DNA of 64,000 nucleotides, from positions 62,001 through 126,000 of the forward strand of contig CAKSBF010000002.1 in NCBI GenBank assembly GCA_934438075.1, given 5' to 3'. Position numbers and translations under genes: made by a program. Shown in pieces: positions 25,309 to 34,558 of this stretch (within the stretch, counting starts at the first letter, position 1; each line of letters opens with the position of its first letter). The notes under the pieces were generated by a model, which was not told where the DNA came from, ran no database searches, and worked only from the letters and a program-made list of their open reading frames with translations. This DNA comes from an uncultured Clostridia bacterium (GTDB lineage Bacteria > Bacillota > Clostridia > UBA1381 > UBA9506).

Positions 25309-27129
25309 ATGGTAGAAAATATTCGCAATATTGCGATTATCGCACACGTTGACCACGGAAAAACTACTTTGGTTGATGTGTTGCTGAAAAACAGCGGCAT
25401 ATACCGCGATAATGAACAGGTAGAAGAAAGAGTAATGGACTCGAACGATTTGGAGCGTGAGCGTGGCATTACTATTCTTTCCAAAAACACATCTGTTCAT
25501 TACAATGGTGTAAAAATAAATATTGTTGACACACCGGGACACGCTGACTTTGGCGGCGAGGTTGAACGTGTTTTGGGCATGGTTGAGGGGGTTCTTTTGG
25601 TCGTTGATGCCTTTGAAGGAGCAATGCCTCAGACGAGGTTTGTGTTGAAAAAAGCATTGGAGCTGAACTTAAAACCGATTGTTGTCGTCAATAAAATAGA
25701 TAGACCGCAGGCTCGTCCTGCCGAGGTTATCGATGAAGTTTTAGATTTGTTCATTGAGCTTGGTGCAACAGACGAACAGGCCGATTTTCCGATTATTTAT
25801 GCATCGGCTAAACAAGGAACCAGCGGTTATGAAGTGGATGAGCAGTTAAACAGTATGGTTCCTTTGTTTGACACTATTTTAAAATATGTTCCGGCTCCGC
25901 AAGGCGAGGATGATGAACCGCTGCAAATGTTGGTGTCTAACATTGACTATGATGAATATATCGGCAGAATAGCTGTCGGCAAGGTTGGAAGAGGTACCGT
26001 TCAATATGGCCAGAATATTGTTATTTGTCGTGCAGACGGTACCACTTCAAATGCGCGGATTGGCCGCCTGTATACTTTTGATGGCTTGAAACGTTTGGAG
26101 ACAGAAAGTGTCTGCGCCGGAGATATTTGCAGTATTGCCGGTCTTGGTGATGTTAATATCGGTGAAACACTTTGTGCGCCGGACTGTGTTGATCCGTTGC
26201 CTGTTATTGAAGTTGATGAACCGACGATTTCCATGAATTTTCTGGTAAACAACAGCCCTTTTGCCGGGCAGGAAGGTGACTTCGTTACCAGCAGACATTT
26301 ACGCGAACGACTGTTTCGTGAGTTAGAAACAAACGTAAGCCTTAAGGTTGAGGAAACGGACAGTGCTGACTGCTTTAAAGTTTCGGGACGCGGTGAGCTC
26401 CATTTGTCCATTTTAATTGAAACTATGCGGCGGCAGGGATATGAATTTCAGGTATCGCGTCCGCAAGTTATATTTAAAGAAAAAAACGGCAAAAGATTGG
26501 AGCCAATCGAAGAACTGGTAATTGATGTTCCGGAAGAGTATGCAGGGAACGTGATTGAAAAACTCGGTTCGCGAAAAGCAGAAATGACGAATATGCATCC
26601 GACGGACGGCGGGTATATGCGTCTGGAATTTAAAATTCCCTCCCGTGGCTTAATTGGTTATCGAAGCGAGTTTCTAACGGACACCAAAGGAAATGGCATT
26701 ATGAACTCTGTCTTGGATGGCTTTGAAGCATATCGCGGTGATATTGAAATGCGCGAACGCGGTTCGATGATAGCTTGGGAAACAGGGGATGCTGTAACCT
26801 ATGGATTGGCAAATGCGGAAACGCGCGGCAGGTTGTTCATCGGCCCCGGCGTGCATGTTTATGAAGGTATGATTGTTGGTGAGAATGCAAAAAATGAGGA
26901 TTTGACAGTTAATGTATGTAAGAAAAAACATGTTACTAATATGCGTGCTGCCGGCAGCGATGATACTGTAAAATTGACGCCGCCGCTTAATATGAGCTTA
27001 GAGCAGTGCCTGGAATTTATAGCAGATGACGAGTTGGTTGAGGTAACGCCTACTTCCATTCGTTTAAGAAAGAAGATATTGAGTAAGAGCGACCGTGATA
27101 AATTGGCAGGAAGAATGAAAAAACAATAA
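25309..27129 (+). CDS. typA: Ribosome-associated translational GTPase TypA/BipA
   Basis: 606 residues, full family length. G domain with G1 AHVDHGKTTLVD, switch G2 in RGITILSK, G3 DTPGHADFGGEV and G4 NKIDRP; then domain II, an EF-G-like domain III (ETNVSLKVEETDSADCFKVSGRGELHLSILIETMRRQGYE), domain V and the TypA-specific C-terminal domain (RGSMIAWETGDAVTYGLANAETRGRLF split over about 485-515). TypA binds 70S ribosomes and supports ribosome assembly, especially in the cold and under stress. A GGAGG ribosome binding site precedes the ATG. Confidence 0.97.
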   Translation: MVENIRNIAIIAHVDHGKTTLVDVLLKNSGIYRDNEQVEERVMDSNDLERERGITILSKNTSVHYNGVKINIVDTPGHADFGGEVERVLGMVEGVLLVVDAFEGAMPQTRFVLKKALELNLKPIVVVNKIDRPQARPAEVIDEVLDLFIELGATDEQADFPIIYASAKQGTSGYEVDEQLNSMVPLFDTILKYVPAPQGEDDEPLQMLVSNIDYDEYIGRIAVGKVGRGTVQYGQNIVICRADGTTSNARIGRLYTFDGLKRLETESVCAGDICSIAGLGDVNIGETLCAPDCVDPLPVIEVDEPTISMNFLVNNSPFAGQEGDFVTSRHLRERLFRELETNVSLKVEETDSADCFKVSGRGELHLSILIETMRRQGYEFQVSRPQVIFKEKNGKRLEPIEELVIDVPEEYAGNVIEKLGSRKAEMTNMHPTDGGYMRLEFKIPSRGLIGYRSEFLTDTKGNGIMNSVLDGFEAYRGDIEMRERGSMIAWETGDAVTYGLANAETRGRLFIGPGVHVYEGMIVGENAKNEDLTVNVCKKKHVTNMRAAGSDDTVKLTPPLNMSLEQCLEFIADDELVEVTPTSIRLRKKILSKSDRDKLAGRMKKQ

Positions 27130-27148
27130 TCGGATAAGGGGGTTCCAC

Positions 27149-27985
27149 ATGTATCGAATCGTAAAAAAAGAAGAGCTGAACGAGCAGGTTACCTTAATGG
27201 AGATTGAGGCTCCGCTAATTGCGCGCAAGGCTCAGCCGGGACAATTTATTATCTTCCGTGTAAAGGAAGGCGGCGAGCGTATACCGCTTACCATTGCCGA
27301 CTATGACCGCGATAAGGGTACTGTGACGATAATCTTTCAAAAGGTTGGTAAAAGTACAAAAGAACTGGGTATGATGGCAGAAGGGGAATTTATTTTAGAT
27401 TTTGTAGGACCGTTGGGGACAGCATCCTGCCTGGAAGGATTAAAAAAGGTTGCGGTAATAGGCGGCGGTTTGGGTACCGCCATTGCATATCCCCAGGCCA
27501 AGGAATTGAGCAGATTGGGAGCTGAAGTTCATTCGATTATCGGCTTTAGAAATAAGGATTTAATCATATTGGAGGATAAGGTAAAAGCCGTCAGTGCTAA
27601 AACTATGGTGATGACGGATGACGGTTCTAACGGTAACAAGGGCTTTGTTACCAATGCTTTGAAAGAATTGATAGACTCCGGTGAAAATTATGATATGGTA
27701 ATAGCAATTGGGCCATTAATTATGATGAAAATGGTTTGTGAATTGACCCGCCCATATGGAATTAAAACCATTGTAAGCATGAATCCTGTTATGATTGATG
27801 GTACAGGTATGTGCGGCGGCTGCCGTGTGACGGTTGGAGGAGAGACCAAATTTGCCTGTGTAGATGGTCCGGATTTTGATGGTCATCTGGTTGACTTTGA
27901 CCTTGCTATGCGTCGTCAGCAGATGTTTAAAAAGCAAGAAAGAGAAGCGGATTGCCGTTTAATGGGAGGTGCTCAAAATGCCTAA
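27149..27985 (+). CDS. nfnA: NfnA: ferredoxin-NADP reductase subunit alpha
   Basis: 278 residues of the ferredoxin reductase fold: FAD-binding barrel 1-95 (RKAQPGQFIIFRV, RIPLTIADYD), NAD-binding domain 100-220 (VAVIGGGLGTAIAYPQAKEL) and a [2Fe-2S] site near the C-terminus (C222, C225, C237 in MCGGC and FACVDG). With the next gene it makes the NADH-dependent reduced ferredoxin:NADP oxidoreductase, a cytoplasmic flavin-based electron-bifurcating complex that supplies NADPH in anaerobes. The two genes overlap by 8 bp. Alone it could be confused with a PyrK-type subunit, but no pyrD is adjacent. Confidence 0.9.
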   Translation: MYRIVKKEELNEQVTLMEIEAPLIARKAQPGQFIIFRVKEGGERIPLTIADYDRDKGTVTIIFQKVGKSTKELGMMAEGEFILDFVGPLGTASCLEGLKKVAVIGGGLGTAIAYPQAKELSRLGAEVHSIIGFRNKDLIILEDKVKAVSAKTMVMTDDGSNGNKGFVTNALKELIDSGENYDMVIAIGPLIMMKMVCELTRPYGIKTIVSMNPVMIDGTGMCGGCRVTVGGETKFACVDGPDFDGHLVDFDLAMRRQQMFKKQEREADCRLMGGAQNA

Positions 27986-29366
27986 TATGTCATTAGAAAA
28001 GGTAAAGATGCCTGTGCAGGAGCCGAATGTACGAAATTGTAATTTTAAAGAGGTTGCTCAGGGCTATACAAAGGAAATGGCAATGGAGGAAGCGCAGAGA
28101 TGCTTGAACTGCAAGCACAGACCATGTATGCAGGGCTGTCCTGTGAATGTTAAAATTCCGGAATTTATTGCACTGGTTGCAGAAGGTGATTTTGAGGGCG
28201 CTTATCACAAAATAAAAGAGACCAATGCTTTGCCGGCAGTATGTGGTCGTGTTTGTCCGCAGGAGAATCAGTGCGAAAAGCACTGTGTACGTGCAATCAA
28301 GGGTGAAAGTGTCGGCATCGGCCGATTGGAACGATTTGTTGCTGATTGGTATATGCAAAATGGAAAAGCAACTCGGGATTCGATACAACCGAATGGGCAC
28401 AAGGTTGCAGTTGTGGGTTCCGGTCCGTCAAGTCTTACTTGTGCAGGAGACTTAGCAAAGCTGGGCTATGATGTTACTGTTATGGAAGCGTTTCACACCG
28501 CGGGCGGTGTTTTGATGTATGGTATTCCGGAATTTCGTTTGCCGAAGGCTATTGTGCAGAAAGAAATTGATAACTTAAAAGATCTGGGCGTAGATATTGA
28601 AACTAATATGGTAGTTGGTAAGATTTTTTCTGTAGACGAGCTTTTTGAAAACGGTTATGAGGCTGTCTATATTGGAACCGGTGCAGGTCTGCCGAGCTTT
28701 ATGAAAATTGAAGGAGAAAATTATAACGGCGTATATTCCGCAAACGAATTTTTGACCAGAATAAATCTGATGAAAGCGTATCAGTTCCCGGAAACAGATA
28801 CTCCCATTTCTGTTGGAAAATCGGTTGCTGTTGTCGGCGGTGGTAATGTTGCCATGGACGCAGCTCGCTGTGCAAAGCGCTTAGGAGCGGAACATGTATA
28901 TATTGTATATCGCCGTTCTGAGGAAGAAATGCCTGCTCGGTTAGAAGAAGTTCATCATGCGAAGGAAGAAGGAATAGAATTTCGCTTGCTGACAAATCCG
29001 ACGCGTATTTTGGGTAATGATGACGGTTACGTAACCGGAATGGAAGTCGTTGATATGGAACTCGGTGAGCCGGATGCAGGCGGGAGACGCAGACCGATTG
29101 CCAAAAAGGGCTCGGAGCACGTAATTGATGTAGAAACGGTGGTTATTGCGATTGGTCAAACGCCAAATCCGTTGATAAAGAATTCTACCAATGGGTTAGA
29201 AACACAGCCTTGGGGCGGAATTATTACCGATGAGCACGGGGCTACGAGCAGACCGGGTGTTTATGCCGGTGGTGACGCTGTAACCGGTGCGGCAACTGTA
29301 ATTTTGGCAATGGGGGCCGGTAAAACGGCAGCAAAGGCGATTGATGAATATATTCAGAATAAATAG
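27978..29366 (+). CDS. nfnB: NfnB: glutamate synthase-like flavoprotein subunit
   Basis: 462 residues from ATG 27978 (GGGAGG 8 bases upstream; a GTG at 27969 sits inside the ribosome binding site). N-terminal cysteine motifs for two [4Fe-4S] clusters (CLNCKHRPCMQGCP and CGRVCPQENQCEKHC), then two Rossmann dinucleotide folds (VAVVGSGPSSLTCAGDLAKLGY for FAD, VAVVGGGNVAMDAARCAKRLG for NADPH) and the C-terminal GVYAGGDAVTGAATV motif. It is homologous to the small subunit of glutamate synthase, but with no large subunit nearby and with NfnA upstream it is the NADPH-reactive bifurcating subunit of NfnAB. Confidence 0.92.
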   Translation: MPNMSLEKVKMPVQEPNVRNCNFKEVAQGYTKEMAMEEAQRCLNCKHRPCMQGCPVNVKIPEFIALVAEGDFEGAYHKIKETNALPAVCGRVCPQENQCEKHCVRAIKGESVGIGRLERFVADWYMQNGKATRDSIQPNGHKVAVVGSGPSSLTCAGDLAKLGYDVTVMEAFHTAGGVLMYGIPEFRLPKAIVQKEIDNLKDLGVDIETNMVVGKIFSVDELFENGYEAVYIGTGAGLPSFMKIEGENYNGVYSANEFLTRINLMKAYQFPETDTPISVGKSVAVVGGGNVAMDAARCAKRLGAEHVYIVYRRSEEEMPARLEEVHHAKEEGIEFRLLTNPTRILGNDDGYVTGMEVVDMELGEPDAGGRRRPIAKKGSEHVIDVETVVIAIGQTPNPLIKNSTNGLETQPWGGIITDEHGATSRPGVYAGGDAVTGAATVILAMGAGKTAAKAIDEYIQNK

Positions 29367-29400
29367 TGCACGAAATCATAGGTGAACTGTGCGTGATATT

Positions 29401-29435
29401 TTCAATGGCATTCAGATTTTCTGAATGCCATTGAA
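29401..29435. repeat. Perfect 15-bp inverted repeat after nfnB
   Basis: TTCAATGGCATTCAG (29401-29415) is repeated exactly in reverse complement at 29421-29435 around ATTTT. It lies 34 bases past the nfnB stop and lacks a strong U-tract, so it may be a terminator of both directions, a stabilising hairpin, or a binding site. Confidence 0.6.
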
Positions 29436-29578
29436 TTATAAGCGGCCTTTTATAACTTCTGTTTTTGCTCATATCGTATCATAGATATTTTTATTTGTGA
29501 AAATATTGTTATAATTTGTTTAAATTGCATATAAAATGGGTATATAAAAAGAGGAGAATGAGAGGCAGGTGACGCGAA

Positions 29579-30580
29579 TTGACAATTAGAGAAAAAAGTG
29601 AAGAGTTGGAAGAGCTTACACTATCTGCATATGCACAAAAATCAAAGAATACGCGCGGACGCTTGCGCCCTATGCAAAAATGTCCTGTAAGGACAGAATT
29701 TCAGCGTGACCGAGACAGGATTATTCACGCAAAATCGTTTCGGCGGCTAAAACATAAGACACAGGTTTTTTTGTCGCCTGAGGGAGATCACTATCGGACA
29801 CGTTTGACTCATACACTTGAGGTTGCCCAGATAGCGAGAACGATTACACGCGCATTACGTCTTAACGAAGATTTGGCGGAAGCCATTGCGTTGGGGCATG
29901 ACCTGGGTCATACGCCGTTCGGACATTCCGGGGAGGCAATTTTAAATAGTATTTCTTCCAAAGGGTTTCGCCATTATGAACAAAGTTTGCGTGTGGTTGA
30001 TGTTTTGGAAAATGGATGCGGTTTAAATCTGACTTACGAGGTTCGCGACGGTATATTAAATCATGCGGGAGAGAATGAGGCATCAACGCTGGAAGGAAAA
30101 ATTATTAAACTTGCGGATCGCATTGCTTATATTAACCATGATATTGATGATGCTTTGCGTGGTGGAATAATCCGCGCAGATCAGATACCGAAAGAATGTC
30201 GGAATTTGTTGGGCGAAACACACGGTGAAAGAATTAATACTTTAATTTGTGATATTATAACACAAAGCAATGGAAAAACGGAAATATTAATGTCTAAGGA
30301 TATCCAAGACGCAATGATGTCTTTGCGCAATTTTATGTTTCAAAACGTTTATACCAGTAAAATTGCTAAGGGCGAAGAGGAGAAAGCAAAGAAAATCATT
30401 AATATGCTATTTGAGGTTTTCATGAAAGAACCGGAGCGCCTTCCTGAGGACGAACGTCAAAATATGGAGACTATGGGAGCTGAGCAGGCGGTGATAGATT
30501 ACATTGCAGGTATGACGGATAATTATGCGGTGTATCAGTTTAAAGAAATATTTATTCCGAAAGCGTGGAGTATGCGGTAA
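29579..30580 (+). CDS. dgt: dGTP triphosphohydrolase-like HD protein
   Basis: 333 residues from TTG 29579: an in-frame TGA at 29570 leaves no upstream start, and AGGTG lies at suitable distance. HD-domain phosphohydrolase with the metal ligands in HRTRLTHTLEVAQIA-type context (H near residue 78), LGHDLGHTPFGHSGE, and D of HDIDDALR. The family hydrolyses dNTPs, typically dGTP, to deoxynucleoside and tripolyphosphate, controlling nucleotide pools. It precedes dnaG and rpoD, a conserved Firmicutes arrangement. The length is in the range of the short bacterial class. Confidence 0.93.
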   Translation: MTIREKSEELEELTLSAYAQKSKNTRGRLRPMQKCPVRTEFQRDRDRIIHAKSFRRLKHKTQVFLSPEGDHYRTRLTHTLEVAQIARTITRALRLNEDLAEAIALGHDLGHTPFGHSGEAILNSISSKGFRHYEQSLRVVDVLENGCGLNLTYEVRDGILNHAGENEASTLEGKIIKLADRIAYINHDIDDALRGGIIRADQIPKECRNLLGETHGERINTLICDIITQSNGKTEILMSKDIQDAMMSLRNFMFQNVYTSKIAKGEEEKAKKIINMLFEVFMKEPERLPEDERQNMETMGAEQAVIDYIAGMTDNYAVYQFKEIFIPKAWSMR

Positions 30581-30644
30581 TGTATAAGTTTGTAAATAAA
30601 TGGAAAAGATGTTAGCGTCATTTTTTTTCAGTTTATAAAAGGAT

Positions 30645-30673
30645 TTTATACAATTTTGTCGAAAGAGTATACT
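30645..30673 (+). promoter_or_regulatory. Promoter of dnaG-rpoD
   Basis: TTTATA (30645-30650) and TATACT (30668-30673) at spacing 17, 40 bases before the dnaG start. Confidence 0.55.
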
Positions 30674-30712
30674 ATGCGGTTTTAAATTTATGAGAGCAAG
30701 GGAGCGAAAAAG

Positions 30713-32485
30713 TTGGCACGTTATTCGCAAAGTTCCATCAGTGAGGTATCCAGAAGAAACAATATCGTGGATGTTGTCTCTTCCTATGTCAAGCTGAAAA
30801 GAAATGGGAATAACTATACAGGTCTTTGTCCGTTCCATAAAGAAAAAACCCCTTCTTTTCATGTCAGCGAGGATAAACAATTGTATTACTGCTTTGGCTG
30901 CGGCGCAGGAGGTAATATATTTGACTTTGTGATGAAAATGGAAAATCTTGATTTTGTAGATGCTCTGCAATTTTTAGCACAGCGCGCCGGTGTAACCTTG
31001 GAAGAAGAAAAAGGTTCTTACCGGCAGAGTAAAGAAGAGGTTGATAAAAAGCAGCGCATATACGAAATGAATGTTTTGGCAGCGCGGCATTTTGTAGAAA
31101 ATCTTTTTGAAAAAAATTCTGTGATTGCTAGGCAATATGTCCATAAAAGAGAATTGACAAAAGAAACCGTTATTAAATTTGGTTTGGGATATGCAAAAAA
31201 TGAATGGAATGATTTACATCATTTTTTGTCTGAAAAAGGATTTAGCGATCAAGAAATGTTCGATGCCGGCCTTGTTGCAAAAAACGACAAGGGACATGTT
31301 TATGATAAATTTCGCAATCGTTTAATGTTTCCCATTATTAATGTCCGCGGCAGTGTGGTTGCATTCAGCGGTCGCGCGCTTGGTGATGATCCCGCTAAGT
31401 ATATGAATTCGCCGGAAACAGCAGTTTTTCATAAAGGCAATAACGTGTTTAACCTGAACCTGGCAAAGCAATACAGCCAAAAGGAAGGCTTGCTTTTAGT
31501 AGAGGGTAATATAGACGTTGCTTCTCTTTATCAGCGCGGCATTTGTAATGCTGTTGCCGGCTTGGGGACCGCGTTTACACCGGAACAGGCAGCTCTTTTG
31601 CGACGTTATTCCAGTCAGGTATATGTATGCTATGATAGTGATAGTGCCGGGCAGAAAGCGGCTTTTAAGGCTGTTGATATTTTGACGGAAGCGGGTAATA
31701 AGGTTAAAGTGGTTCACTTTTCCGGAGCAAAAGATCCTGATGAGTATATTTTAAAAAAAGGCGTAGAAAGCTTTCGCCAGTGTATTGCGCAAGCCGTTGG
31801 CGCAGTAGAATATAAAATTATGTGCCTGCGCAGCGGCTATGATTTAACAAATGTTGATGACAAGGTTGCTTTTGTGACAGAAGCGGCAAAAATTTTAGCA
31901 CATATAGAAAGTCAGATTGAGCGTGAAGCATACGTAAATAGGATCGCCGCAGAGACAGATATTTCTGCATCCGCGATTTTAACTGAGATTAATAAATTGA
32001 TATATCGGGCGGGCAAAAAGGTAGTACGTAATGAAATGTACGCAGAGCGGGCGGAAGAGGAAAAATCCTCAATCATTGAAGGAGCTGCGGCACAAAGCAA
32101 TGTTACATATAAGGCCGAACGCATGCTTCTAAATATTATCTTTTTTCAGCGTAAGGCTTTTGAGCTGGCAAAAGAAGAACTTTCCCCAAATTTATTCTCA
32201 GGTGAGGATAACCGCAAAATTTATGAGGCCATACTAAATTTTAAAAACGAGACATCGGAAGCGGATGCTTCAGGATTTCTTTCATATATAGATTCTTCGC
32301 TGAAAAAAAGTGCTGCGTCTATTTTATATCGTGAGTATGAATGTGACAGTGTTCAGGCGGCGAGAGATATGATCAAAAAATTGAAGGGTGAGTTAATGAA
32401 CAACAGGATAAAACAGCTTTCACGTGAGGGCAAGGTAGAAGAGGTAAACGAATTAATTCGGCAATACACAGGGAGGAGGAGTTGA
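30713..32485 (+). CDS. dnaG: DNA primase DnaG
   Basis: 590 residues from TTG 30713 (GGGAG 9 bases upstream; start MARYSQSSISEVSRRNNIVDVVSSYV is canonical). Zinc domain with CPFHKEKTPSF and YYCFGCGAGGN (C-H-C-C ligands, about 40-65); RNA polymerase core with the TOPRIM motif LLLVEGNIDVASLYQ and CYDSDSAGQKAA at about 260-310; C-terminal helicase-binding domain from about 445. It makes RNA primers for replication. Two bases separate it from rpoD, the conserved macromolecular-synthesis operon. Confidence 0.97.
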   Translation: MARYSQSSISEVSRRNNIVDVVSSYVKLKRNGNNYTGLCPFHKEKTPSFHVSEDKQLYYCFGCGAGGNIFDFVMKMENLDFVDALQFLAQRAGVTLEEEKGSYRQSKEEVDKKQRIYEMNVLAARHFVENLFEKNSVIARQYVHKRELTKETVIKFGLGYAKNEWNDLHHFLSEKGFSDQEMFDAGLVAKNDKGHVYDKFRNRLMFPIINVRGSVVAFSGRALGDDPAKYMNSPETAVFHKGNNVFNLNLAKQYSQKEGLLLVEGNIDVASLYQRGICNAVAGLGTAFTPEQAALLRRYSSQVYVCYDSDSAGQKAAFKAVDILTEAGNKVKVVHFSGAKDPDEYILKKGVESFRQCIAQAVGAVEYKIMCLRSGYDLTNVDDKVAFVTEAAKILAHIESQIEREAYVNRIAAETDISASAILTEINKLIYRAGKKVVRNEMYAERAEEEKSSIIEGAAAQSNVTYKAERMLLNIIFFQRKAFELAKEELSPNLFSGEDNRKIYEAILNFKNETSEADASGFLSYIDSSLKKSAASILYREYECDSVQAARDMIKKLKGELMNNRIKQLSREGKVEEVNELIRQYTGRRS

Positions 32486-32486
32486 A

Positions 32487-33602
32487 ATGGCTGATGTTGA
32501 GAAGCAGAAAAATGCGATTAGAGAGTTGCTGAAGAAAGGAAAACAAAGCGGCATTTTGACGTATAAAGAAATCATGGATGCTCTTTCCGAACTTGAAATG
32601 GATCCGGAACAGATAGAGTTGGTATATGAAACTTTAGAAAAAGAAGGCATTGAAGTTGTTGCCGACCTCGACAAAGAGATGGAAAAGATTGAAGAGGAAA
32701 TCGGCGATTTAAAGCAAAACGAAAACACGGACTTAAGCGCTGAAGTTATGGAAATTACTAATGTTGAAGGTGTTTCCATTGACGACCATGTCAAGATGTA
32801 TTTGAAGGAGATCGGTAAGGTACCGTTGTTAGATCCCGATGAAGAATTAGAACTTGCCAAGCAAATGGCGCAGGGCAACGCTATGGCGCGTCGGCGTTTG
32901 GCAGAAGCTAATCTGCGTTTAGTTGTTTCCATTGCAAAACGTTATGTAGGTCGCGGCATGCTTTTTCTTGACTTAATTCAGGAGGGGAATTTGGGTCTGA
33001 TTAAAGCCGTTGAAAAATTTGATTACACAAAAGGATATAAATTCAGCACCTATGCTACTTGGTGGATTCGTCAGGCTATTACGCGTGCAATTGCGGACCA
33101 AGCACGCACAATTCGTATACCGGTTCATATGGTAGAAACAATTAATAAGCTTATTCGCGTGTCGCGTCAGTTAGTGCAGGAGTTGGGGAGAGATCCGCAT
33201 CCCAATGAAATTGCAAAAGAATTGAATATGTCCATTGACAAAGTGCGTGAGATTATGAAAATTGCACAGGAGCCTGTGTCCTTGGAAACCCCGATTGGTG
33301 AAGAGGAAGACAGCCATCTCGGTGATTTTATTCCGGATGATGATGCTCCGGCTCCTTCAGAAGCGGCTTCCTTTCTGCTTTTAAAGGAGCAGCTTGGAGA
33401 TGTTTTGGATACGCTTACTCCAAGGGAAGCTATGGTATTAAAGCTGAGGTTTGGCTTAGAGGACGGCAGGGCGAGAACCTTGGAGGAGGTAGGCAAAGAA
33501 TTTAATGTAACACGTGAACGTATTCGGCAAATTGAGGCGAAAGCACTTCGCAAACTACGCCATCCCAGCAGAAGCAAAAAGTTAAAGGATTATTTGGAAT
33601 AG
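32487..33602 (+). CDS. rpoD: Primary sigma factor SigA (RpoD)
   Basis: 371 residues. Region 1.1 (1-80, acidic, with a helix-rich start), region 1.2 to 2 (VKMYLKEIGKVPLLDPDEELELAKQM, AEANLRLVVSIAKRYVGRGMLFLDLIQEGNLGL, TYATWWIRQAITRAIADQARTIRIPVHM over about 95-210), region 3 and region 4 (LTPREAMVLKLRFGL, RTLEEVGKEFNVTRERIRQIEAKALRKLRHP) are complete. It recognises the TTGACA/TATAAT promoters seen throughout the window. Start ATG 32487 overlaps no upstream gene but is coupled to dnaG by a 1-base gap; AGGGAGGAGG lies in the dnaG end. Confidence 0.98.
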   Translation: MADVEKQKNAIRELLKKGKQSGILTYKEIMDALSELEMDPEQIELVYETLEKEGIEVVADLDKEMEKIEEEIGDLKQNENTDLSAEVMEITNVEGVSIDDHVKMYLKEIGKVPLLDPDEELELAKQMAQGNAMARRRLAEANLRLVVSIAKRYVGRGMLFLDLIQEGNLGLIKAVEKFDYTKGYKFSTYATWWIRQAITRAIADQARTIRIPVHMVETINKLIRVSRQLVQELGRDPHPNEIAKELNMSIDKVREIMKIAQEPVSLETPIGEEEDSHLGDFIPDDDAPAPSEAASFLLLKEQLGDVLDTLTPREAMVLKLRFGLEDGRARTLEEVGKEFNVTRERIRQIEAKALRKLRHPSRSKKLKDYLE

Positions 33603-33612
33603 CATAAATGAT

Positions 33613-33648
33613 AAACACCTCTCATACAATCTAGAGAGGTGTTTGTTT
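33613..33648 (+). terminator. rpoD terminator/hairpin that encloses the next ribosome binding site
   Basis: AAACACCTCTC (33613-33623) pairs perfectly with GAGAGGTGTTT (33634-33644). The right arm carries the GAGAGGTG that is also the Shine-Dalgarno sequence of ATG 33649. It can act as a terminator for rpoD or as a translation-blocking stem for the next gene. Confidence 0.65.
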
Positions 33649-34500
33649 ATGCGGAAAAGGCTGGGAAGGTTTTCAAAGAACAGGACGGTATTTTTAACTC
33701 TTAAGGGTGTACATGTTCTGTTTGTAGTTTCCTTAATTTGTGCATTTTTTTTGTCGTTTGCTGTTATTTCTTTTACTCGGGGCTGCCGCACGGATGGGAC
33801 AAAATTTCCTTCTAAGCTGGCAATTATTATCGACGATTTTGGAATGCAGCGCAAAGGCGTAAAAGAGATGTTGACGCTTGATTGTAAATTGACGGCGGCA
33901 ATTATGCCATTTTTAGAGTACAGCGAAGAGGATGCCATTTTAGCAACGGAAAACGGCAAAGAAGTGATCCTCCATCTTCCGATGCAAGCAACCACACACG
34001 ATAATTGGAACCATGTTGGTCCGCGCCCGTTTAAGGTGGGGCAGAGCGAGGAAGAAATCTGTCAGTTGTTGGGAGAAATGCTGGAAGATATACCGCAGGC
34101 AGTTGGTGCAAATATTCATATGGGGACTATATCCAGTACGAAAAATGAGATGATGTTGCCAATTTTAAACTGTCTGAAGGAGCGTGGAATGTATTTTGTG
34201 GATTCTAAAACCAGTGCAAAATCCGTTTGTGCGGATGTTGCACGGCAGACGGGAATTCATTTTTACGAGAATCAAGTATTTTTAGAGCACGAACAGAAAT
34301 CAAAAGCGTATGTAAAAAAGAGATTAACAAAAGCAATGAAAATTGCCATAGACAAGGGGAGTTGTATTGCAATCGGCCATGTCGGTGCAGAAGGCGGCAT
34401 GATAACAGTGCAGGCGATTCGGGAAATGAAAAACGTATTTGCGGAAAATAATGTGGAATTGGTCTGGGTATCTGAACTTTCGTGCGGCGATAATAAATAA
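33649..34500 (+). CDS. Divergent polysaccharide deacetylase (YibQ) family protein
   Basis: 283 residues from ATG 33649 (GAGAGGTG 7 bases upstream; an in-frame TTG at 33643 lacks spacing). One N-terminal membrane anchor (about 20-42) is followed by an exported NodB-like barrel of the YibQ/DUF610 type: LAIIIDDFGM, LTAAIMPFLEYSEEDA, EVILHLPMQA, GANIHMGTISS, MYFVDSKTSAKSV and IAIGHVGAEGG. The DD pair and the two histidine motifs fit a divergent metal site. No member has a firmly established substrate; cell-wall or capsular polysaccharide is likely. It is flanked by hairpins, so probably expressed alone. Confidence 0.88.
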   Translation: MRKRLGRFSKNRTVFLTLKGVHVLFVVSLICAFFLSFAVISFTRGCRTDGTKFPSKLAIIIDDFGMQRKGVKEMLTLDCKLTAAIMPFLEYSEEDAILATENGKEVILHLPMQATTHDNWNHVGPRPFKVGQSEEEICQLLGEMLEDIPQAVGANIHMGTISSTKNEMMLPILNCLKERGMYFVDSKTSAKSVCADVARQTGIHFYENQVFLEHEQKSKAYVKKRLTKAMKIAIDKGSCIAIGHVGAEGGMITVQAIREMKNVFAENNVELVWVSELSCGDNK

Positions 34501-34503
34501 ATT

Positions 34504-34543
34504 AAAACCGAGAATTGACCGTGACGCGACAATTCTCGGTTTT
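34504..34543. terminator. Bidirectional terminator
   Basis: AAAACCGAGAATTG pairs perfectly with CAATTCTCGGTTTT between the converging YibQ-type and yebC genes. Confidence 0.9.
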
Positions 34544-34558
34544 GTTGTTTCTCAAAAA

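Noticed and set aside
27149..29366. nfnAB as glutamate synthase small subunit plus PyrK
   Set aside because: There is no glutamate synthase large subunit and no pyrD; the overlapping pair is the bifurcating NfnAB arrangement.
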